64,000 nt of DNA from Lachnospiraceae bacterium (GCA_014804695.1 JAAUZJ010000017.1:62001-126000), one strand, 5' to 3'. Counted from the stretch's first letter, positions 8,176 through 15,951 are shown. Made by a program: numbers and translations. Notes: generated from the sequence alone by a model not told the origin.

Positions 8176-8294
8176 TAGTTGTACCATGTATAGCAATTTT
8201 TTTCGAATGCTAAACCACATGCTCTTTACCAAAAATAACTTTTAATCACTCCAAAAAATCAGCAGAAAGCTATAGAAATCTGGAAAAAAAGATT

Positions 8295-8486
8295 ATGAAA
8301 ATAATAAGTAAATTAAAAATTGATAATAAAATGATCCTTACTCTTGATGGCGACTTTCTTGAAAATAATGCTGATTTTGTTCTGATTGATGGAAAGAAGT
8401 ACCGATATGATATAGCTTATGACATGCCATCAACGATAGGAGTTGAGATAGAGGAAATAAAATCTGAAGAAGTTGAGTTTGTTTAG
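8295..8486 (+). CDS. 63-residue acidic protein of unknown function
   Basis: MKIISKLKIDNKMILTLDGD begins a small beta-rich frame with LENNADFVLIDGKKYRYDI and an acidic end (EEIKSEEVEFV). The ribosome binding site is weak (GGAAAAAAAGATT). Composition looks like real protein rather than a chance frame, and it follows the repressor in the same direction. No family was recognised. Confidence 0.5.
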   Translation: MKIISKLKIDNKMILTLDGDFLENNADFVLIDGKKYRYDIAYDMPSTIGVEIEEIKSEEVEFV

Positions 8487-8617
8487 GGTATAAAACATAA
8501 AGGAGCGGCAGTATTTAACCTATCACCTATATTTTCTCCAGACAATATTGCAATCACATTACAATAAACGTGTGTTTGGCTCTTGAATCCTGCTGCCAGA
8601 TATGCTATATTATAGGC

Positions 8618-8729
8618 AGAAAAAGGGAAAGCCATAGAAGCGGCTATACCCCTCACAATGAACAAACTAAATGGATTTTACAATCCAACAGCCGTCACTA
8701 TTGGCAGTAGTGGCGGCTATTTCTTTTTT
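8618..8729 (+). ncRNA. Antisense RNA, candidate antitoxin of the 8717-8812 toxin
   Basis: A promoter is visible: TTGAAT (8583-8588), 17 bp, TATATT (8606-8611) with an extended TGC. The transcript would end at a hairpin, AGCCGTCACT (8690-8699) with AGTGGCGGCT (8709-8718), followed by ATTTCTTTTTT. Its 3' end overlaps the 3' end of the convergent toxin gene, the layout of TxpA/RatA-type type I systems. Transcript limits are inferred. Confidence 0.6.
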
Positions 8730-8812
8730 CCCTTGTAAATCTGATAAATCAAATTAGCAAGGGCAACAATGAGTATTCCAATCTGGATTAAGTCCTGATA
8801 TGTAACATACAT
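8717..8812 (-). CDS. Type I holin-like toxin peptide
   Basis: 31 residues: MYVTYQDLIQIGILIVALA, one hydrophobic span, then the basic end IYQIYKGKKK. GGAGGGCGATGCA precedes the ATG; a longer frame to 8941 exists without good initiation. Size, DLIQIGI motif and basic tail match the 'putative holin-like toxin' family (TxpA-like type I toxins), which damages the inner membrane when unchecked. The convergent antisense RNA overlapping its 3' end supports this. A second, sequence-diverged locus of the same design lies in element B at 35522-35626. Confidence 0.75.
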   Translation of the reverse strand: MYVTYQDLIQIGILIVALANLIYQIYKGKKK

Positions 8813-9063
8813 TGCATCGCCCTCCTTTCTTTCGTCTGGAGGGCTACTTGAACCCTCCTCAAAAAACAAGAGGGGTAAAGCCGCCTTTGGCTCTATGGTT
8901 TCCCATGAATGGAGTATAGCACACATTTCCTTTTCAGACAATGCCTATATTAAGTTTTAAAGCCTGTTTTCGCCCTTTTATCCTCTTACCCTTATATTTC
9001 TACCCTCACACTATTTCAAGCCCGATTTACCCATTTACAAGCCCTACTGCAAGGCATTTCAAA

Positions 9064-9516
9064 CTATTTCCGCTTGAATCTCTCCGCTATCTCTTTGCGC
9101 TGTTCCTCTGAAAGCTGTTTTGTAGGATTTATCTTTATCCATGCTACCGGGATATGGGCGCACAAGCTGCCGTCCGTATTCTCTGCCACAATCTGACATT
9201 CCTCCGGGCGGTCTGCTGCCAGTTTCTTTATGCGGCTCTTATACCGCCCCTGGCAGAATGTGACGGATGCCCTCTTGCTGTCCTTTGTGAACTCAATCAC
9301 ATTTTCCACATTGCCAGTAATTTCCGGCAACAGGATTTCACCCACTGTCACGCCGATTACATCTGCTATTCTTTCCGCTGCGTCCTCGGATGCCAAACCT
9401 TCTTTTACAATCCACTGAAAAGACTTCTGGTTAAGCCCCGTCCTGCTGCACACTGTTTCTTCTGTCAGGCTCTTTGCTTCCATGACTTCCAGAATCCTTT
9501 TACTGTTCAATCTCAT
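9064..9516 (-). CDS. HTH DNA-binding protein beside the repeat array
   Basis: 150 residues. An XRE-like helix-turn-helix occupies residues about 5-62 (ILEVMEAKSLTEETVC ... NQKSFQWIVKEG ... IADVIGVTVGEILL). A C-terminal domain of about 85 residues follows with VENVIEFTKDSKRASVTF and a basic stretch GRYKSRIKKLAADR. GAAAGGAAAG precedes the ATG. It is the first gene downstream of the 1.1-kb repeat array on the minus strand and the obvious candidate for binding it, though that is position-based inference. It could act as a replication regulator or a transcription factor. Confidence 0.75.
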   Translation of the reverse strand: MRLNSKRILEVMEAKSLTEETVCSRTGLNQKSFQWIVKEGLASEDAAERIADVIGVTVGEILLPEITGNVENVIEFTKDSKRASVTFCQGRYKSRIKKLAADRPEECQIVAENTDGSLCAHIPVAWIKINPTKQLSEEQRKEIAERFKRK

Positions 9517-9651
9517 ACTGTATCTTTCCTTTCTCGGCTCCTAGTGCCGTTACAATAACCATTCTGCTTTTTTGTGTCGCTTTTTGTACGATTTACACCG
9601 CAAAACTCTATCTTTTTCTAACATGGCAGCAGGCATATAAAGCCCGGAATC

Positions 9652-9936
9652 TCTAAGTTATTCTAAGTTTGGCAGCAGGCGTATACATCCTGAATCTTTA
9701 GGGTTATTTAGGGTAAAGTTTCAAGTTTTTTTAGGTTCTATCCCCAGATATAACAGGTTTTAACAAGTTCAGCCCGGAAATGTGGGGTTTTGTTGGGTTC
9801 CTATATCCCCCAATGTAAGGTTTTGTTAGGTTCTGCATGGGGAAAAGGCAGGTTTTAGCAGGTTCTTAACGCCCCCAAAAGGTGAGGTTTTATGAGGTTC
9901 TTGTATATGCAATGCTAGGTTTTTCTAGGGTAGCAG
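9652..9936. repeat. Paired-repeat array, block 1 (ten-base period)
   Basis: Nine units spaced about 32 bp apart, each made of two copies of a 7-8 bp word ten bases apart. Examples on plus are TCTAAGTtatTCTAAGT, TTTAGGGTtaTTTAGGGT, GTAAGGTTTTGTTAGGTTC, GCAGGTTTTAGCAGGTTC, TGAGGTTTTATGAGGTTC and CTAGGTTTTTCTAGGG. The core AGGTT is shared between units, while the two or three bases before it differ between units but match within a unit. No protein frame or CRISPR-like conserved repeat explains this. Phased binding by a dimeric protein is one reading. Confidence 0.75.
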
Positions 9937-10023
9937 GGCTTTTATATACCTCCGAAAAAGTCAACAATGGTAAACAATAGGCAGCAGTTACCACGTTTTT
10001 CCATATTCTATAAGCTGAAAATT

Positions 10024-10420
10024 AAGGTCTTTTTAGGTCTGTCATATCTGACAATATGCCATCCTGCTCCTTTTAGGATGTTAGAAATGTTACCATACTC
10101 TTTTTTTAGGGTGCCGGAAATGCCGGATTGCCTCGCCGCTTTCTCGCCGCTTTAGGGTGTCAGGAATGTCAGATTGTCTTTTAAGGTCTTGGGAATCTCG
10201 CCTTTAGGGGCTATAAAATCTCTAATACCTTTTAGGGGCTGCATAATCGGCAATACCTTTTTAGGGGCTAAAGAAATGAAAGATTGTTCTGCAGCTTGCC
10301 CGGTGTCCTCCTGATCGGCGTGGCTGCTCCCCTCCCTATATGCTGGAATGTCCAGTATAAGCCCCGGATATTAGTATTTTTTAGTAATTCCCTTTTAGGG
10401 TGTCCGATATGTCCGAACAC
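10024..10420. repeat. Paired-repeat array, block 2 (nine-base period)
   Basis: Units here start with TTTTAGGG or a close variant and continue with a repeated 5-6 bp word nine bases apart: GCCGGAaatGCCGGA, GTCAGGAATGTCAGA, GTTAGAAATGTTACC, GTCCGATATGTCCGA and CTGTCATATCTGACA. The repeated word changes from unit to unit. A perfect CTCGCCGCTTT pair is at 10132-10154. The small plus-strand frames that can be drawn here lack ribosome binding sites. Confidence 0.7.
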
Positions 10421-10424
10421 TCCC

Positions 10425-10755
10425 GCGCGTAATAGTGTCATTAAATTCTTTTTTTGGTGTACGTTTCTGTACTTTTTGGGTGATTTCTGTATGCGCGCGT
10501 TATCGTGTAAAGAAATTCAGTATTGCCCGGATAATAAAGGCTTTTCACTCCTGCGCGTTATCGTGTTGCAAAACTCTTTTTTGTTCGACTTTTCTCGACT
10601 TTTCTAACATCTGCCCCGCTCTTTTTTATGCAAACTTTTGTAAACTTTCTTTTTTGTTCGCATTTTCGCGCATTTTCCGCATTTTCTCCCGCGCGTGTAT
10701 CGCGTTTATAAATTCCCCTATATCCTGTAAATGCCAACATTTTCCAACATTTCAT
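10425..10755. repeat. Paired-repeat array, block 3 with GCGCGT boxes
   Basis: Four boxes of the form GCGCGTTATCGTGT lie at 10425, 10495, 10553 and 10691. Between and after them are T-rich pairs with a ten-base period: TCGACTTTTCTCGACTTTTC, AAACTTTTGTAAACTTTC, CGCATTTTCGCGCATTTTCC and CAACATTTTCCAACATTT. As in blocks 1 and 2, the triplet before the core matches within a pair and differs between pairs. The block ends about 90 bp before the ERCC4 nuclease stop codon. Confidence 0.7.
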
Positions 10756-10844
10756 TTTTTCATGAACCGTGATAAAACTATGAATAATAGCAACAAATCA
10801 TGGAAAAACCGTTACAAAATATAAACAAATCCTGCTGCCATTGG

Positions 10845-11372
10845 CTATTTTAATATCTCCCTTGCGTAATACTGGAAAGTCGAAACTATGTAATAGCCGG
10901 CATATTCCGGGGAAATAAATTGAATGTTTGCATCAAATCTGTGTTCAAAGGTCTTTAAAGATGCCATATAGGCAGCAGGCGTGAACTCTGTGCGGTATTT
11001 ATGCCCGATAATATCAGAATAACCTCCGGGGGCTTCAACCATCAGATACACCTTGCATCCGTCATTCCCGGCTTTCAGGAACTCTTTTTCAAATCGTTCA
11101 CGTTCCCCAGTCAGGTTGCCGCTCAATTCCTCTAAACTGGCTTTTCTCTCAATGATAACATCTCGGTGAAAATATATGTCCTCACCTGCTGTCGCCGTCG
11201 GAATCATAAAGCTGTAATCTCCATATTCCAGTTTTTCAGTCTGAAAAGAAATCTTCTGTTTCCTGAAATAGTCCAGTATGTGAGAATTTTTCTTTTCCCG
11301 ACTGTCTACCAAAACAATCATGCTTTTTGTCAGTCGCTTTATTTCCTCCACCGAAAATTTATATTGCTTCAT
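10845..11372 (-). CDS. ERCC4-type nuclease
   Basis: The ATG at 11372 is chosen (MKQYKFSVEEI) because it overlaps the upstream stop (ATGA) and lies 9 bases from GGGAGG; the ATG at 11381 is too close. 175 residues. The XPF/ERCC4 nuclease signature is present: VDSREKK, then YGDYSF, then VIIERKASLEEL (GDxnERKxxxD-like). Family members cut branched or stalled-fork DNA. Its place in one operon with the D5 primase-helicase suggests a job in processing replication or recombination intermediates of the element. Downstream is the repeat array. Confidence 0.9.
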   Translation of the reverse strand: MKQYKFSVEEIKRLTKSMIVLVDSREKKNSHILDYFRKQKISFQTEKLEYGDYSFMIPTATAGEDIYFHRDVIIERKASLEELSGNLTGERERFEKEFLKAGNDGCKVYLMVEAPGGYSDIIGHKYRTEFTPAAYMASLKTFEHRFDANIQFISPEYAGYYIVSTFQYYAREILK

Positions 11373-11710
11373 GCGCTGCATTCCTCCCTTAGTATCACAT
11401 CCAAATTATGATAAAATTTTCTCCGAAAACCGTAAAAATCCGTCCGGCAACATGGAATTTGCTCAATTTCTTTCAACTGCCATTTTATCCTTAAAGCGTC
11501 ATAAGACTTGCTTTTTGTGACAGATAGGATAATCCACGGCTTTATAAATTCAAGCCCTCTGCAAGCCTTTGAGAGTATTTCAGGGCTATATTTCCCCTTT
11601 GCACATCCGTTACACAATTCAAGATACCTTTCCCGGCTCATTCCATATTCGCTATAACCCAGCCGGGGCGCACGCTGATATTCCGTCCTGCTCAAATTAC
11701 CCTTTGACAT
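11369..11710 (-). CDS. Cys-containing small protein of the replication operon
   Basis: The ATG at 11710 (MSKGNLSRTEYQRAPRLGYS) is preferred, with AAAGGAG upstream; a GTG at 11722 abuts that site. 113 residues, basic, with CNGCAKGKYS near residue 36 and a Trp-containing C-terminal part (IKWQLKEIEQIPCC). The pattern of two Cys plus later CC could bind a metal, but no family was recognised. It is translationally coupled to the ERCC4 nuclease by an ATGA overlap, which suggests a partner role. Confidence 0.65.
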   Translation of the reverse strand: MSKGNLSRTEYQRAPRLGYSEYGMSRERYLELCNGCAKGKYSPEILSKACRGLEFIKPWIILSVTKSKSYDALRIKWQLKEIEQIPCCRTDFYGFRRKFYHNLDVILREECSA

Positions 11711-11755
11711 ATTGCAAACCACTCCTTTATAATTTAATCAGGTTCGGGGGCTTGC

Positions 11756-12004
11756 TTAGGCAGGCTCTTTTTTATGTTGCATTTTCTGAATATCCTTGCT
11801 TTTCCTTTCCAGTTCAGACATAGCCGCTAAAATCAGATCACGGCATAATTTATTGTTCTGGTGCTTTTTCGCTATTGCATCAGCTTCAGCAATCAGGCTT
11901 TCCCAATATTCGTCCTCCTGCTGCACATCCGCATATTTCTTGTACAGTTTCCAAGCATCCGTAAACATTCCATAGACGGCTTTCAGTTCTTCATCCGTTA
12001 CCAC
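11756..12004 (-). CDS. Small helical protein of the replication operon
   Basis: A GTG start at 12004 lies 9 bases from GGGAGG; a TTG at 12013 directly touches that site and is less likely. About 82 residues, strongly helical and charged (WKLYKKYADVQQEDEYWESL), ending in a Lys-rich tail KMQHKKEPA. It overlaps the upstream gene, so it is part of the leftward operon between the primase and the ERCC4 nuclease. No function recognised. Confidence 0.6.
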   Translation of the reverse strand: MVTDEELKAVYGMFTDAWKLYKKYADVQQEDEYWESLIAEADAIAKKHQNNKLCRDLILAAMSELERKSKDIQKMQHKKEPA

Positions 12005-12239
12005 ACAAGCCAACCTCCCAACATTTCCGCTTTAACAACTGGTAAATCTCTGACAGCTTATCCCGGTTCTGCGGCTCCTGCCTTACCTCTCTTTCAAAAT
12101 AATGCTGCATATCTGAAAGAATGTTGTTCCTCTGCTCCACCGTTTCAATATCCGCAATCTTTCCCCGGAATCGGTCATAAAATGCTGTGACGATAGCAGG
12201 GCTTTCCTGCACATCTGCTAAATCAATAATTCCTTTCAT
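11991..12239 (-). CDS. 82-residue helical protein of unknown function
   Basis: MKGIIDLADVQESPAIVTAF begins an acidic helical protein with FEREVRQEPQNRDKLSEIYQ and a C terminus containing two Cys (KCWEVGLCGNG). Its ATG overlaps the stop of the upstream gene (ATGA at 12236-12239), which indicates coupling. Size and setting fit an accessory factor of the element's replication operon. Confidence 0.65.
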   Translation of the reverse strand: MKGIIDLADVQESPAIVTAFYDRFRGKIADIETVEQRNNILSDMQHYFEREVRQEPQNRDKLSEIYQLLKRKCWEVGLCGNG

Positions 12240-12751
12240 ACCTGCTTTCCTCCCTCCGGCATATAGACAACCTCGCCGCCCTCTAATTCGTATTTATCCA
12301 CACAAGCAAGCGCATCATAGGAAAGACAAACACCATACCAATCATCAAAGAATAAAGGGTACACTTCCCCATCACTGCATAGCGCATATAAAAGCACCTT
12401 ATATTTGCACTCCCCTCCGTCAGAATCCTTGACCACTGCATACATATCATGGGGGCAAGGGATAATCTGCCGGATAATTGGTCTTGTGTACGGTTTATTC
12501 TGTTCTGCCTTAACTTTCCTTTCCTGAAACTTTACATTGTCCTTGCCAAAAGCATCCACCAGTATGGAAATCTGTGTTTCATCAAAGCTGCGGCTACTCA
12601 ACTTCTTGTATCCTTTGGTACTCGCATCATATACCCTTACAAGGGAATCCCCCGGTGCTTCATCCAAAAGTGCAAACAATCTTTCCTCATTCTCGGAATA
12701 CTCTTCTTGACTATCAAATTTTATCCATACTTCTTTTACAGATTCTTTCAT
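12236..12751 (-). CDS. 171-residue protein downstream of the primase
   Basis: MKESVKEVWIKFDSQEEYSE begins the protein. The N-terminal 75 residues (ENEERLFALLDEAPGDSLVRVYD ... SILVDAFG) resemble a small alpha/beta nucleic-acid-binding or clamp-loader-like fold, but I cannot name a family. The C-terminal part is beta-rich (KYKVLLYALCSDGEVYPLFF). It is the first gene after the candidate origin in the leftward direction, followed by three overlapping genes. It could be a replication accessory protein (inference from position). Confidence 0.65.
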   Translation of the reverse strand: MKESVKEVWIKFDSQEEYSENEERLFALLDEAPGDSLVRVYDASTKGYKKLSSRSFDETQISILVDAFGKDNVKFQERKVKAEQNKPYTRPIIRQIIPCPHDMYAVVKDSDGGECKYKVLLYALCSDGEVYPLFFDDWYGVCLSYDALACVDKYELEGGEVVYMPEGGKQV

Positions 12752-12822
12752 GGTGTCACCCTTTCCGGCATATTCAAAATGCCATTGATATTTTATTGAA
12801 ATTCGTTATCAAAAAACCAAAA

Positions 12823-13110
12823 AGGGCAAAAGGGCAGATTTTTTTCGCCGTTTTCTTTTTTATATATAAATACCCTATACCGCATACTTTTTAGAAAACT
12901 TCTAAAATATTTATTTATAAACTGCCCTTTTGCCCTAAATACAGTAAATACAAGGCTTTGAGTGGGGCAGATATATAAAAATTACCTGCCCTAAAACTGC
13001 CCTAAATGCTCTAAAATCTGCCCTATCAGTCAAAAGGTAGTTCTTCCTGATACCCCTCCGAGATTGACACAAAACCATCTGGGGCAGTTTTTGGGGCAGG
13101 TGTGGGGCAG
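12823..13110. other. Candidate replication origin with CTGCCC iterons
   Basis: A perfect 15-bp inverted repeat, AGGGCAAAAGGGCAG (12823-12837) and CTGCCCTTTTGCCCT (12922-12936), encloses 84 bp of very AT-rich DNA. To its right, 11-bp tandem copies of CTGCCCTAAAA/T run from 12986 to 13024. GGGCAG/CTGCCC occurs nine times between 12832 and 13110, the last three inside the 3' end of the primase gene. An AT-rich unwinding segment flanked by iterons next to a D5/P4-alpha-type primase-helicase gene is a classic origin layout. The function is inferred. Confidence 0.6.
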
Positions 13111-15206
13111 CTTTTTTCATCAGAAATGCCCTTGAAATATCTGTAACCGCCAGTCTTAAAATCTTTATACCCCTTTACCCTCAAACTCTTGTAAAAATTA
13201 TTCTTTGTCAGGCTTTGGCGGTCTGTATCTTCACAATACTTTTCATATCTCCTATAAAGATCTGTTCGCTCAATCCTGCTGCCATCATCCAAAACACATT
13301 CTTCCACAAGGAACGCCTGCACCGTGTCACTGTCCATGCGTAACTGCGCAACGGCTTTTTCAGATTCAGCAGAGGTTACAATGATCTCTTTCTCGTACAT
13401 CCTTTCAAGTGCCTGCACTGAAAGCCATACAAAATAGTCAATTTCCTGCAGCAGTTCATTCAGCAAATTAGGATTCTTTTTCTCCGGCACTCTGTTCATG
13501 GGGAGTACCAAAAGCCGCCGATAAAAACCGTTTGTCTTTTCAGCTTTTACAACTGGCAGTTCGTTTGTGGAGAATATCAGCTTTGCATAATTCTTGAAAG
13601 AAATTGCATCATGCCCCTTTTGCTCTGCTCTTAACGTATCTTCTCCCAAAACCTTTTTAATGATTGCAGTATCTTCAAGGGCTGATATTTCTAGATCGGC
13701 GCAACTGTTTAGCACCTTACCCATAAGCCCGAAACTCGCAAACCGCTGTTGCAAATCGGTCAGACTGATATTTGACAGATTCCGGCTCCCAACGGATGAT
13801 TCCATAAGCCTTATAAATGTGCTTTTTCCGCTGCCGCCCTCTCCAAGCAATACAAGAAATTTCTGCTGTCCTACATCTTTTGTGTGTGCATATCCTGAAA
13901 ACTGCAAAAGCATTTCCCGGCTGTCAGGCTCCGGGCAGATAAAGTTTAAAAATTCCTCTGTCTTTTTCCCCTCATGCACTGCATCCGGCTTGTACTCATG
14001 CGGTATCTGGTTTATGGCTTTATATTTGGGGCTGTGTGGCAGCAGGCGTTTTTCCTTGCAATCATACATACCATTTTCAAAACATATCCAGTGCGCCGGA
14101 TAACAATTCAATTCCTCAAAAGGCACTTCCAGAGATATATCACAAAGGAACCTATCATATATTCTTTTCAGTGTGGTACTTTTGATGAACTGTGGATATA
14201 TCAGCTTGCTAATCATTGTTTTCAGCCTTGCGCCGCTCGAATCTGCTTTAAAATAGCCGCTGCCATAGATATAGACTGTACCGCCACACACAAATAAATC
14301 CTGCTGCCGCTTTATGTATTTAAAGATAGCTTCATCAAATACGCCTGTCGGAACGCCTTTATTATTCACAAGATGGAACTGCGATAAATCAAGCGTTTTT
14401 CCCTCTGTGCTTTTTTCTGTAACGGTTTCCTGCTGCAAAAGGCTCTCAAATTCTTCCTTGCTGTGTCCTGCTGCAAAATAGTCTGATATATCAGCTTTGG
14501 GAGTTTCCGGCACTGGAACAATTACCTTTGCACTTTTCGCTATGCCTTGCAGATCACTTTGAATAGTATTTGCGACACGCCGCCCCGGTTCGTCATTGTC
14601 AGCCAATACATAGACAACCGCCCCTTTGCATAGCTGCGCCATATCTGCCGCCCAATCATTCACACCGCCATAGGAAAACGCTGTATAGCCATGTTTTATC
14701 AGTGTATCAACGTCCTTTTCTCCCTCTGGAATAAATATGGGCTTTCCCTCTGAAATCGCCTTATTTATGGCTTGTACGCTCCCATAGACGGCTTTTAATT
14801 CTTTCCTTGTCTGCCCTCGTAGTCCATAAGTAAAACGCTCATTTTCCAATATTCCATACAGCATCTTTTTCCCTTGCATCCGCACTTTGGTAAAAGCATA
14901 GCCGCCGTTAATAGAAACGTAGTTATAAACCGCTTCAATCTTCTTTTTCTCCCGGCTCTCAATATAGGCTTGCCAACTGCTGCCAGTCCGCTTTTCCTGA
15001 TAGAATAAATCAGACATTTTCAAGCCTGCTGCCGACAATACATTTTCGATACTGCAATTTGCATGACAGTGTATAAGGACGGAATCATGCCCCTTTGTGA
15101 CAGTCAGGGAGGCTTGCTTATCATCATGCGCCGGACATTTACACTGTGCTTTATCCTGATAACGCTTATTCACTTGAAAGTAGGTCAATATTTCATCATA
15201 GGTCAC
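13026..15206 (-). CDS. D5-family primase-helicase
   Basis: 726 residues. A CHC2-like zinc finger lies at the N terminus (C22, C24, H27, H47, C51). A TOPRIM domain spans about 155-225 (IPEGEKD with E161, ADNDEPG with D203/D205). A D5_N-like region leads into the SF3 helicase with Walker A GEGGSGKST (455-463), Walker B-like LNSCADLE (about 499-506) and sensor STNELP (Asn548). The C terminus is winged-helix-like. Family members (phage D5, P4 alpha) prime and unwind at the element's own origin. All motifs are intact, so autonomous replication after excision is plausible. The iterons in and beyond its 3' end fit that. Confidence 0.95.
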   Translation of the reverse strand: MTYDEILTYFQVNKRYQDKAQCKCPAHDDKQASLTVTKGHDSVLIHCHANCSIENVLSAAGLKMSDLFYQEKRTGSSWQAYIESREKKKIEAVYNYVSINGGYAFTKVRMQGKKMLYGILENERFTYGLRGQTRKELKAVYGSVQAINKAISEGKPIFIPEGEKDVDTLIKHGYTAFSYGGVNDWAADMAQLCKGAVVYVLADNDEPGRRVANTIQSDLQGIAKSAKVIVPVPETPKADISDYFAAGHSKEEFESLLQQETVTEKSTEGKTLDLSQFHLVNNKGVPTGVFDEAIFKYIKRQQDLFVCGGTVYIYGSGYFKADSSGARLKTMISKLIYPQFIKSTTLKRIYDRFLCDISLEVPFEELNCYPAHWICFENGMYDCKEKRLLPHSPKYKAINQIPHEYKPDAVHEGKKTEEFLNFICPEPDSREMLLQFSGYAHTKDVGQQKFLVLLGEGGSGKSTFIRLMESSVGSRNLSNISLTDLQQRFASFGLMGKVLNSCADLEISALEDTAIIKKVLGEDTLRAEQKGHDAISFKNYAKLIFSTNELPVVKAEKTNGFYRRLLVLPMNRVPEKKNPNLLNELLQEIDYFVWLSVQALERMYEKEIIVTSAESEKAVAQLRMDSDTVQAFLVEECVLDDGSRIERTDLYRRYEKYCEDTDRQSLTKNNFYKSLRVKGYKDFKTGGYRYFKGISDEKSCPTPAPKTAPDGFVSISEGYQEELPFD

Positions 15207-15241
15207 TGTTTCGCCCCCATTCCGTCAACTTTATACTTTCA

Positions 15242-15589
15242 TTAAACATCATCTACCTCGTCAAAACTGTCTAATAATGCTCTTGCACCATTTAAGGCAT
15301 CTAATGTTTTACTTCCTCTGTTCTCCAGCGTCCTTATAAACCGTCTGATTTCCTGCTTTGTTTCAGGCAAGAAATAACCGCCCGGCGGCTGTGTGCTGCT
15401 TAAAATCACTTTACCCTGTCTGCGTTCATGTTCTATCTGCTTCTGAACTGCTCTATTACTTGTCAGTCCTAAAGTTGCTCTCAAATAATCCGGTGATAAC
15501 GCATTTCTCTCACCGACTTTCAAAACTTCATAAACCATACTCTTGTCCTCTCTGCCGGAATCATGATATAATTCCATTGTGATGTACAT
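15242..15589 (-). CDS. Putative winged-helix regulator upstream of the primase
   Basis: The start is placed at the ATG at 15589 (MYITMELYHDSGREDKSMVY) after GGAGCC; the frame also opens at 15646 in front of a strong hairpin, so the start is uncertain. 115 residues. It contains a winged-helix-like pattern (LRATLGLTSNRAVQKQIEHE ... GKVILSSTQPPGGYFLP) typical of small phage/element regulators. An acidic tail ends LLDSFDEVDDV. It precedes the primase in the same operon and may set its expression or assist DNA binding. Confidence 0.7.
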   Translation of the reverse strand: MYITMELYHDSGREDKSMVYEVLKVGERNALSPDYLRATLGLTSNRAVQKQIEHERRQGKVILSSTQPPGGYFLPETKQEIRRFIRTLENRGSKTLDALNGARALLDSFDEVDDV

Positions 15590-15607
15590 GGCTCCAGCTA
15601 TGTTCTG

Positions 15608-15637
15608 CCCTCCAAAGCGGTGCAACGCTTTGGAGGG
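15608..15637. other. Strong hairpin with 12-bp arms in the operon leader
   Basis: CCCTCCAAAGCG (15608-15619) and CGCTTTGGAGGG (15626-15637) are perfectly complementary with a 6-base loop. On plus it is followed by TATTTTCATTGTTAC. On minus there is no T run, so in the operon direction it may act as an mRNA structure ahead of the regulator gene rather than as a terminator. Confidence 0.5.
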
Positions 15638-15664
15638 TATTTTCATTGTTACATTTTGATTCCA

Positions 15665-15877
15665 TCATTTTCCTGTTAATGCTTCATAATAGGAATTCAT
15701 TTTAGGCACATTGATTAAAACTGACCTTCCGATTCTTATAATTGCTTGCGCTTCTGCTGCATCAGCCATTAAAGCGTTACGACCTCTCGACCACAAAATA
15801 CAACCCTCTTGCGGTTTGACATTTACTTTTGCTTTTCCATTTTGAAAATCGCAATTGATATAATTTGGATTATTCAT
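15665..15877 (-). CDS. Excisionase-like small DNA-binding protein
   Basis: 70 residues, MNNPNYINCDFQNGKAKVNV at the start. The C-terminal 45 residues (SRGRNALMADAAEAQAII ... VLINVPKMNSYYEAL) follow the pattern of the small MerR/excisionase-like proteins of Clostridia integrative elements, including the ending in which a basic strand precedes Asn and a Tyr-rich helix. The 25604-25795 protein of element B has the same layout. Such proteins bend DNA at att sites or regulate. AAAGGAGCATACAAGC precedes the ATG. It is the first leftward gene after the divergent operator region. Confidence 0.7.
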   Translation of the reverse strand: MNNPNYINCDFQNGKAKVNVKPQEGCILWSRGRNALMADAAEAQAIIRIGRSVLINVPKMNSYYEALTGK

Positions 15878-15951
15878 GCTTGTATGCTCCTTTTCCTGTA
15901 TTTTATCTATGCTTGTTTACTGCCTTATGATGTTATGATATAATATTTTTG

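Larger units (their letters stand above)
5967..15033. repeat. Dispersed nonamer GGCAGCAGG / CCTGCTGCC, ten copies
   Basis: Exact copies read GGCAGCAGG on plus at 5967, 9625, 9671, 10971 and 14038, and CCTGCTGCC on plus at 8589, 10831, 13275, 14300 and 15025. Six are extended by one base to GGCAGCAGGC/GCCTGCTGCC. Copies lie in intergenic DNA, in the spacer of the antitoxin promoter, and in genes. In genes the minus strand is read in different frames: PAA at 10971, LLP at 14038, GSR at 13275, RQQ at 14300 and AAG at 15025. Protein conservation therefore does not explain them. By eye I found no copy to the right of 15.1 kb. Function unknown. Confidence 0.7.

Noticed and set aside
9640-10760. CRISPR array
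   Set aside because: No conserved repeat of 25-40 bp with unique spacers and no cas gene; the repeated words differ from unit to unit.
9967-10824. Plus-strand frames of 60-130 codons in the repeat array
   Set aside because: They lack ribosome binding sites, are Phe/Ser/Cys-rich from T-rich repeats and end at random; the DNA pattern is explained by the paired repeats.
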